Shown piece after piece: positions 5,889-10,418 of a DNA stretch of 10,418 nucleotides (positions are counted from its first letter, which is position 1; every line of letters begins with the position of its first letter). The stretch comes from an uncultured bacterium (GTDB lineage: Bacteria; Patescibacteriota; Minisyncoccia; Phycocordibacterales; CAWITU01). The position numbers and the translations under genes were made by a program. Under the pieces are notes generated by a model. The model saw only the letters and a list, made by a program, of their open reading frames with translations, had not been told where the DNA came from and ran no database searches. The stretch lies in contig CAJBRS010000014.1 in NCBI GenBank assembly GCA_903958115.1, forward strand, positions 1-10,418, in the 5' to 3' direction.

Positions 5889-6902
5889 ATGTCGTTTTTT
5901 ACTCATAAATTAGGAATTGACCTTGGTACCGCTAATACACTCGTCTTTGTACCGGGTAAGGGGATTGTGCTGAATGAGCCTTCTGTGGTGGCCGTTTCAG
6001 AGCGTGATAATAAGATTTTAGCTGTAGGTGTAGAGGCAAAAACTATGATTGGTCGTACACCTGAAAACATAATTGCTTATCGTCCGATGAAAGATGGTGT
6101 AATTGCAGATTATCGTGTGACAGAAGCAATGCTTCGTTACTATATAAATAAAGCTCTCGGCAAATGGAATATCTTTAAGCCGGAAGTGATGGTGTCGGTA
6201 CCAGCTGGAGTGACTTCGACAGAGCGCCGCGCAGTAATCGAAGCAGCCATCAAAGCTGGAGCAAAAAATGCTTACGTCGTGAAAGAGCCAATCCTCGCAG
6301 CTATTGGCGCGGGTATTTCTATTCAAGAAGCAATGGGGCACATGATTGTAGATATTGGAGGAGGCACCACTGACGTAGCCGTGATTTCTCTTGGAGGTAT
6401 AGTTGCTTCGACCTCAGTAAAATGTGCCGGTAATCGCATCGATGCATCTATCGTCGATTACATCAAAAAAACTTTCAATCTCGCTATCGGAGATAAAATG
6501 TCAGAAGACATTAAAATAAACATTGGATCAGCAATTCCACTTGATGAAGAACTATCGATGACTATCAAGGGACGTGATTTTTTGACTGGTTTGCCTCGAT
6601 CCGTAGAGGTGAAAAGTAACGAAATTGTTAAGGCGATAGGTCGTGAACTTCGCGAGATGATTAAAGCTATCAAAGATGTATTACAAGAAACTCCTCCAGA
6701 ATTAGCTGCTGATATTATTGACCAAGGCATTATTATGACTGGCGGATCGTCTCAATTACGTAACTTCCCAGAATTAGTTTTTCGTCGAACTGGTGTGAAG
6801 GCTGTCCTTGCTGATGAAGCGCTGTACTGTGTAGCTAAAGGAACAGGTATTGCACTAGAGCATCTAGATACTTATAAGAAGACAATAATTGCGAAAAGAT
6901 AA
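5889..6902 (+). CDS. mreB: Rod-shape-determining actin homologue MreB
   Basis: MreB is an actin-like ATPase that polymerises under the membrane and guides lateral cell-wall synthesis. The 337-residue protein has normal length and all actin-fold motifs: phosphate 1 (GIDLGTANTLVF, residues 9-20), VPAGVTSTERRAV (104-116), EPILAAIGAG (133-142) with the catalytic-position Glu at 133, phosphate 2 (VDIGGGTTDVAV, 154-165) and the adenosine motif TGGSSQLRN (284-292). The start is set by the promoter and by the usual distance to the first motif. It heads a rightward operon; its TAA overlaps the ATG of the next gene by one base (TAATG). mreC and mreD, its common partners, do not follow in this window. 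Confidence 0.97.
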   Translation: MSFFTHKLGIDLGTANTLVFVPGKGIVLNEPSVVAVSERDNKILAVGVEAKTMIGRTPENIIAYRPMKDGVIADYRVTEAMLRYYINKALGKWNIFKPEVMVSVPAGVTSTERRAVIEAAIKAGAKNAYVVKEPILAAIGAGISIQEAMGHMIVDIGGGTTDVAVISLGGIVASTSVKCAGNRIDASIVDYIKKTFNLAIGDKMSEDIKINIGSAIPLDEELSMTIKGRDFLTGLPRSVEVKSNEIVKAIGRELREMIKAIKDVLQETPPELAADIIDQGIIMTGGSSQLRNFPELVFRRTGVKAVLADEALYCVAKGTGIALEHLDTYKKTIIAKR

Positions 6903-7243
6903 TGCATGAAGGAGCTCCACAATTTCAAGGACTCACAGAATGTGAATTTCCCGAGACAGAAAAAATATTGCTAGATATTACAGCAAAATATCAAGAAGGT
7001 CCTCAAGAAAAAGAGGTTTTTGAAACAAACGCAAAAAAATTGCAGACTATTATTGATGAGATTGGTTGGCCAACTATTTCGAGAGTAGGTATTGAGGCGG
7101 CTAGCGCCGCGTGGCTTATTGCCCAACATTCTGATTTTGATAAGAATTTTCAGCGAAGATGTTTGGAACTAATGAAGGCTGAAGCTTCTGGTGAGGTGCC
7201 TGGGGCTTATATTGAGCAACTTGAATCCAGATTAAATTCATAA
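6902..7243 (+). CDS. DUF6624-like hypothetical protein
   Basis: This gene encodes 113 residues. The C-terminal two thirds resemble the DUF6624 pattern: IIDEIGWPTISRVGIEA (residues 50-66), then AAWLIAQHSDFDKNFQRRCL (69-88) and a final YIEQLESRL (103-111) after SGEVPGA. The function of the family is unknown. The protein looks soluble and mostly helical, with conserved Trp, Pro, Gln and His positions that could form a small binding site. It is tightly packed: its ATG overlaps the mreB stop and its TAA overlaps the holB-like ATG, each by one base, so translation is probably coupled on both sides. No Shine-Dalgarno is visible. Family assignment is from motif memory and is moderately sure; the gene itself is firm. 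Confidence 0.8.
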   Translation: MHEGAPQFQGLTECEFPETEKILLDITAKYQEGPQEKEVFETNAKKLQTIIDEIGWPTISRVGIEAASAAWLIAQHSDFDKNFQRRCLELMKAEASGEVPGAYIEQLESRLNS

Positions 7244-7911
7244 TGTTTGACGTCAAAAATTTACACCACGCATATTTAATAGAAGGGGACAAAGCCAAGG
7301 TTTTGTCTGATGTGAATATCTTTTTAGAAAAGGAACTCGGGATTGTTATAAAAGGTAATCCCGATTATTGGCAGGCGGAATTTGAAAATTTTAGTATCGA
7401 TGACGCTAGAACTTTGAAAGAAAGGGCTGGGATAAAAGCTTCTGGTAAAAAGTTTTTTATTATTGCTTTTAATTTTATTACTATCGAAGCACAAAATTCT
7501 TTATTAAAAATTCTAGAGGAACCGACCGCCTCGACGCACTTCTTTTTTATTACACAATCTTCTGATCATCTAGTATCGACCCTTAAATCACGCTTAGCGA
7601 TTATCAATAAGCTGTCTATTACTGACGATAAGAATTTGATTGAGGCTAAGAAATTTCTCAACGCTTCAAAATCAGATCGATTGAAAATGGTTAAGGAAAT
7701 TATTGAAGACATTGCTGATGAAGAAAAAAGTAAGGCTGACGCTATTACTTTTGTGAATGATGTTGAACTTGTTTTGTATAAAAATTTTGAAAAAGCTAAA
7801 AGTGTAGAGGTAATGGAATCACTCCAGAGGGTTATAGATTTTAAGGGATATCTTTTTGATCGAGGTTCTTCGGCTAAGCTCATTCTGGAGTATTTTGCTG
7901 TTTTGTTGTAG
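7243..7911 (+). CDS. holB: DNA polymerase III delta'-like clamp-loader protein
   Basis: This 222-residue protein resembles the first two domains of delta'/gamma-tau clamp-loader subunits. Visible landmarks are HAYLIEG (residues 9-15, usual HAYLF.G), SIDDART (51-57), EAQNSLLKILEEP (82-94) with a following hydrophobic strand (HFFFITQS), and the sensor-like STLKSRL (112-118) in which Ser-Arg of the SRC arginine-finger motif remains. The P-loop after HAYLIEG is missing (DKAKVLSDV), as is the four-cysteine zinc module. E. coli delta' also does not hydrolyse ATP, so a stator role is plausible. It is shorter than the usual 300-330 residues, lacking most of the collar domain. Its start overlaps the upstream gene by TAATG. 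Identification as a delta'-type subunit is good; true partner and orthology are inferred. Confidence 0.82.
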   Translation: MFDVKNLHHAYLIEGDKAKVLSDVNIFLEKELGIVIKGNPDYWQAEFENFSIDDARTLKERAGIKASGKKFFIIAFNFITIEAQNSLLKILEEPTASTHFFFITQSSDHLVSTLKSRLAIINKLSITDDKNLIEAKKFLNASKSDRLKMVKEIIEDIADEEKSKADAITFVNDVELVLYKNFEKAKSVEVMESLQRVIDFKGYLFDRGSSAKLILEYFAVLL

Positions 7912-7930
7912 GCTTTACCCGAACTTAGAA

Positions 7931-7936
7931 AGGAGG
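7931..7936 (+). promoter_or_regulatory. Strong Shine-Dalgarno for the 7942 gene
   Basis: AGGAGG lies 5 bases before the ATG at 7942. It is the strongest ribosome binding site in the window and decides the start of a gene that would otherwise be easily overlooked. Confidence 0.85.
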
Positions 7937-7941
7937 GCAAA

Positions 7942-8121
7942 ATGAATAAAAAGGGAAAGAAATCCAAGTTTTGGAGATTCCTGTTTCTTAATAGTAAAGG
8001 AAAAAGGGTTTTTATGCCCCCAGTCCCCGACAACAACATCTACGTCAAAATGATGAGGGGAGGGAGAACAATACGTTCTTCTGGGCAGGGGCGTGTACCA
8101 CGCTCCAGGATTAAGAAATAA
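7942..8121 (+). CDS. Small basic hypothetical protein (59 residues)
   Basis: ATG at 7942 to TAA at 8119-8121 encodes 59 residues. It begins MNKKGKKSKFWRFLFLNSKGKR, continues with a PPVPDNN turn and ends in a Ser/Arg/Lys-rich tail (GRTIRSSGQGRVPRSRIKK). It is strongly basic, with no membrane helix, so it may bind nucleic acid or ribosomes, but that is inference from charge only. The perfect AGGAGG site 5 bases upstream and C-ending codons in the middle (CCC, GTC, GAC, AAC, ATC, TAC) support real translation. It follows the holB-like stop by 30 bases and precedes another small SD-led gene by 26 bases, so the two probably share a message ending at the 8387-8428 terminator. No homologue is recognised. 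Confidence 0.72.
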   Translation: MNKKGKKSKFWRFLFLNSKGKRVFMPPVPDNNIYVKMMRGGRTIRSSGQGRVPRSRIKK

Positions 8122-8133
8122 GAATTCGACAAC

Positions 8134-8139
8134 AAGGAG
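8134..8139 (+). promoter_or_regulatory. Shine-Dalgarno for the 8148 gene
   Basis: AAGGAG lies 8 bases before the ATG at 8148, which is standard spacing and fixes this start. Confidence 0.8.
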
Positions 8140-8147
8140 AAGTCATC

Positions 8148-8378
8148 ATGGCTAGGACAAGAGCCTTACGGAGGCAGTCTTCGCAGTTAGGGAGGTTTGA
8201 TCCCGAAGAGCTTGAGGATCTGTTGGATGGAGATCCAGAATTAGCAAACATGATTGCTGGAGCAATGATTATCCATCGTGTCGGCCCAGGTGGTCGTACG
8301 CCAACAAAAAAAGCCAGGAAGCTTATTTCTGCCCAGGGCAAAAGTAAGCAGAATGGCAACAAGGGGAAAAAGGGATGA
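8148..8378 (+). CDS. Small charged hypothetical protein (76 residues)
   Basis: The protein has 76 residues in three parts: a basic N-terminus (MARTRALRRQSSQLGR), an acidic helical-looking middle (FDPEELEDLLDGDPELANMIAGAMI) and a basic glycine/lysine tail (KKARKLISAQGKSKQNGNKGKKG). This charge pattern suits a nucleic-acid- or ribosome-associated protein, but no family is recognised. The start is set by the AAGGAG site. The TGA stop is 8 bases before a strong hairpin terminator, so this is the last gene of its transcript, probably together with the 59-residue gene upstream. There is no signal peptide or membrane segment. The open frame, ribosome site and terminator together make the gene likely. 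Confidence 0.75.
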   Translation: MARTRALRRQSSQLGRFDPEELEDLLDGDPELANMIAGAMIIHRVGPGGRTPTKKARKLISAQGKSKQNGNKGKKG

Positions 8379-8386
8379 AATCAAAA

Positions 8387-8428
8387 AGGCCGCAATCGCT
8401 CTCTGAGCGATTGCGGCCTGTCTTTTTC
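8387..8428 (+). terminator. Intrinsic terminator after the two small genes
   Basis: AGGCCGCAATCGCT (8387-8400) pairs perfectly with AGCGATTGCGGCCT (8406-8419) around the 5-base loop CTCTG. GTCTTTTTCT follows, with T residues at 8423-8427. It also insulates frr from upstream transcription. Confidence 0.92.
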
Positions 8429-8443
8429 TATAAAATGATTTAA

Positions 8444-8452
8444 TGATATACT
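8444..8452 (+). promoter_or_regulatory. Extended -10 promoter of frr, leaderless
   Basis: TGA-TATACT (8444-8452) is a TGn extended -10. Two in-frame ATGs follow, at 8456 and 8462. Only the second, 9 bases after the hexamer, lies at the expected transcription start; the first is 3 bases away and probably untranscribed. No Shine-Dalgarno and no clear -35 are present. Confidence 0.65.
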
Positions 8453-8461
8453 GTCATGACT

Positions 8462-9013
8462 ATGACATACGATTTTTCTTTGTTTAAAACAAAATTAAAA
8501 GCCGTTGAGGATTGGCTAGCCAAAGAATTTACAAGTTTACGCACTGGACGAGCAAGCCAGGCATTACTTGATTCTGTACTAGTAGAATCATACGGATCCA
8601 GAGTCCCTATTAATCAGTTGGCTACTGTTGGTACCGAAGATCCTCGTACCCTTCGTATTGCTCCTTGGGATGCTTCTCAAGGAAAAGAGATTGAGAAAGC
8701 TATTATCGCAGCCAATCTCGGCATTTCTGTTGTGACCGATGATAAGGGTCTTCGAGTAGTCTTTCCAGAGTTGACCACTGAACGTCGAGAGTCACTCATG
8801 AAGGTGGCCAGAGCTAAGTTAGAAGAGGCTAAAGTTTCTATTCGAAAAGAGCGTGATACTGTCTGGCAAAATATTCAAGAGAAAGAAAAAGATGGGGGAA
8901 TGAGTGAGGACGACAAATTTCGTTTTAAGAATGAAATGGAAAAATTAACTCAAGACGGAGTGAAAAAGCTCGAAGATTTAGTAGAGAGAAAGGAAAAAGA
9001 AATAATTTCCTAA
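8462..9013 (+). CDS. frr: Ribosome recycling factor
   Basis: With EF-G, this factor splits post-termination ribosomes. From the ATG at 8462 the protein has 183 residues, the usual length being about 185. Family landmarks are in order: EFTSLRTGRASQALLD (the family's LRTGRAS motif), the beta domain (VESYGSRVPINQLATVGTED, LRIAPWD), then PELTTERRESLMKVA and the long C-terminal helices KVSIRKERDTVW and MSEDDKFRFKNEMEKLTQDGVKKLEDL. An ATG at 8456 would add Met-Thr but seems to lie upstream of the transcription start. rseP starts 6 bases after the TAA, so the two are probably co-transcribed. Confidence 0.96.
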   Translation: MTYDFSLFKTKLKAVEDWLAKEFTSLRTGRASQALLDSVLVESYGSRVPINQLATVGTEDPRTLRIAPWDASQGKEIEKAIIAANLGISVVTDDKGLRVVFPELTTERRESLMKVARAKLEEAKVSIRKERDTVWQNIQEKEKDGGMSEDDKFRFKNEMEKLTQDGVKKLEDLVERKEKEIIS

Positions 9014-9019
9014 AAGAGA

Positions 9020-10138
9020 ATGTCTCTAGTAATTACAATTGTTACTTTTTTGATCATATTAGCCGCTCTCATCTTGGTACATGAGTTTGGTCACTTTTCA
9101 TTTGCAAAGATGTTTGGTATCAGGGTTGATGAATTTGGGCTCGGTTTTCCGCCAGAGATCAAATCCTTTCAAAAAGGAGAGACTAAGTACGCTATAAATT
9201 TTTTGCCACTCGGTGGATATGTGAAGATTTTTGGTGAGACTATTGATGACGATTCTTCCTCTGGTCCTGATAGTAGCCGTAGTTTTGTAAACAAATCTAA
9301 ATGGGTTCAAGCCGCTGTCTTAGTTGCGGGTATATTTTTCAATATTCTTTTTGCTTTTGTTTTGTTTACGATAGGGTCTCTTTCTGGCTTGCCGGCTTCT
9401 ACAGATACTTACGCAGACACTAGTATAAAGAATATTCATTTGTCGTTAACTGAAATAAAACCAAAGTCACCGGCAGAGAAGGCAGGCCTTCATGTTGGCG
9501 ACATTTTGCTCAGTGTCCAGTCTGGAGCAGTCACTTTGACCGGTAATCAGCTTACTCCTGACGCAGCTCAACAATTAATCGGAGGGAGTGCTGGTCAATC
9601 CATAAAAATTTCTTACTCAGATAATGGTCAGAAAAAAGATGTGACACTACAGACTGCCTCTGGAATTGTAGAGGGGAAACCTGCTGTTGGAATCGCTATG
9701 AGTTTAATAGGGACAGAACCCAGGCTATCTTTTTTGAAGGCCATTTGGAGGGGTGCCAAGCTAACAGGCATTACTCTTAAGGAAGTGGTCTTAGGGCTAT
9801 ATCAATTTTTCTCACAGATTTTTCTTGGTCACGCCGATATGTCCCAAGTTTCTGGGTTTGTAGGTATCGCAGGAATGGTAGGTGATGCTTCACGTTTTGG
9901 CTTTGCTTATCTACTCTCGTTTGCGGCTCTGATTTCTCTTAATCTGGCAGTTATCAACCTCATTCCTTTTCCAGCTCTTGACGGCGGGCGTCTATTATTT
10001 ATCCTTATAGAAGCGGTTAAAGGTTCTCCAATCAAAGCTCGAACGGCTAACATAGCAAATTCTGTTGGTTTTGCTTTGCTGATTGCCTTAATGATTGTTG
10101 TTACTTATCACGATATCGCTAAATTAATTTTTAAATAA
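9020..10138 (+). CDS. rseP: RseP-type intramembrane zinc metalloprotease (site-2 protease)
   Basis: This is an inner-membrane protease that cleaves membrane-embedded substrates such as anti-sigma factors or leftover signal peptides. The 372-residue protein has the zinc motif HEFGH (residues 21-25) in its first membrane helix, followed by LPLGGYVKIFGE (62-73). A second helix spans about 97-119. A single PDZ domain lies at about 140-215 (SPAEKAGLHVGDILLSV). The third metal ligand is in NLIPFPALDGGRL (313-325, D321), and a last helix spans about 347-362. E. coli RseP has two PDZ domains; this one has one, like many shorter homologues. No sigma or anti-sigma gene is nearby, so its substrate is unknown. 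AGAGA just before the ATG is at best a weak ribosome site; translation may be coupled to frr. Confidence 0.95.
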   Translation: MSLVITIVTFLIILAALILVHEFGHFSFAKMFGIRVDEFGLGFPPEIKSFQKGETKYAINFLPLGGYVKIFGETIDDDSSSGPDSSRSFVNKSKWVQAAVLVAGIFFNILFAFVLFTIGSLSGLPASTDTYADTSIKNIHLSLTEIKPKSPAEKAGLHVGDILLSVQSGAVTLTGNQLTPDAAQQLIGGSAGQSIKISYSDNGQKKDVTLQTASGIVEGKPAVGIAMSLIGTEPRLSFLKAIWRGAKLTGITLKEVVLGLYQFFSQIFLGHADMSQVSGFVGIAGMVGDASRFGFAYLLSFAALISLNLAVINLIPFPALDGGRLLFILIEAVKGSPIKARTANIANSVGFALLIALMIVVTYHDIAKLIFK

Positions 10139-10139
10139 T

Positions 10140-10418
10140 ATGAAATTTGGATTTGAATCAACTCAACAACAAGAGGTACCACAGGAAGTTGCAGCTTTAT
10201 CTCCTGAACAGGTTGAGCATAATAATCACGAGTTGGAAGTTTACGACGCTCTACAGAGAGAGTTAATTTTACGTTTTATCTCTAGACAACCAAGTGGTGA
10301 GGTTGGAGACGACATTATTTCGACATGGATAACTAAACATTCTAAAAATTTTTCTGAAATAGTAACTAGGGGAGGAGAATTACTGAATCGTTTTATAAGA
10401 ACTACGGAGGGGACACCA
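10140..10418 (+). CDS. Hypothetical protein, 3' truncated by window edge
   Basis: ATG at 10140 opens a frame that stays open for 93 codons to the last base. The visible part begins with a Gln/Glu-rich, probably flexible segment (STQQQEVPQEVAALSPEQVE, from residue 7), followed by a helical, charged region (ELEVYDALQRELILRFISRQ). No family is recognised and no membrane segment is seen. Only one base separates its ATG from the rseP stop (TAATAATG), so translation is probably coupled and the gene belongs to the frr-rseP operon. Codon use matches the AT-rich neighbours. Prolyl-tRNA synthetase often follows rseP in related genomes, but this sequence does not look like it. Confidence 0.75.
   Translation, partial: MKFGFESTQQQEVPQEVAALSPEQVEHNNHELEVYDALQRELILRFISRQPSGEVGDDIISTWITKHSKNFSEIVTRGGELLNRFIRTTEGTP

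Noticed and set aside
6018..6341. Minus-strand open frame within mreB
   Set aside because: mreB is unmistakable on the plus strand; the antisense product is a His/Cys-rich shadow with no motif.
7566..8039. Minus-strand open frame of 157 codons
   Set aside because: It runs antisense through the delta'-like gene and into the 7942 gene, and its Ser/Leu-rich product has no motif or start signals.
1..10418. Alternative genetic code with UGA read as glycine (Gracilibacteria/SR1)
   Set aside because: TGA ends priA, def and the 8148 gene at natural protein ends, and the core proteins have no in-frame TGA.
1..10418. CRISPR array, tRNA, insertion sequence or defence system
   Set aside because: No spaced direct repeats, no cloverleaf-like sequence ending in CCA, and no transposase, nuclease or toxin-antitoxin motif was found on either strand by eye.

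Overview
The window looks like a piece of a small-genome bacterium of the Candidate Phyla Radiation (Patescibacteria, probably a Parcubacteria-type lineage). This placement is inferred from gene content and style: moderately AT-rich DNA, short versions of core proteins, very tight spacing, a degenerate PriA, a short DNA polymerase III delta'-like protein and many small proteins without recognisable homologues. TGA acts as a stop codon in priA, def and the gene ending at 8378, so the code is standard and not the UGA-glycine code of Gracilibacteria/SR1. No tRNA, rRNA, CRISPR array, insertion sequence or prophage gene is visible, and no gene-free stretch exceeds about 130 bases.

Layout. Bases 2-631 hold the 3' part of an inositol-monophosphatase-family gene. 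A small GC-richer orphan gene (705-1049) follows under its own promoter and ends in a strong terminator. A second hairpin terminates the opposing DUF378 membrane-protein gene (1183-1398, minus). A transglutaminase-like orphan (1526-2140) and a short ribosome hibernation factor (2171-2542) read rightward. The minus-strand block priA-def-fmt (5811 down to 2525) meets hpf tail to tail with an 18-base overlap. The hpf terminator appears to lie inside fmt. From a divergent promoter region (5812-5888), mreB, a DUF6624-like gene and a holB-like gene run rightward with TAATG one-base overlaps. Two small genes with strong Shine-Dalgarno sites (7942-8121, 8148-8378) follow and end in a terminator. Then come frr, rseP and a gene cut by the window end.

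How the genes fit together. Def and Fmt are the two halves of the N-formyl-methionine cycle. Frr and HPF act on ribosome recycling and hibernation. PriA and the delta'-like protein belong to replication restart and the clamp loader. MreB organises cell shape and RseP is an intramembrane protease. This is a housekeeping region with unknown small genes inserted.

The two most notable signals are these. (1) A full-length PriA keeps all eight zinc-binding cysteines but has lost Walker A, the DEAH box and the AGRAGR motif. (2) -10 elements sit 6-9 bases upstream of the start codon in at least five core genes (the 1526 gene, def, priA, mreB, frr) and perhaps hpf, which predicts leaderless mRNAs. The two small unknown genes at 7942 and 8148 instead carry strong Shine-Dalgarno sites.
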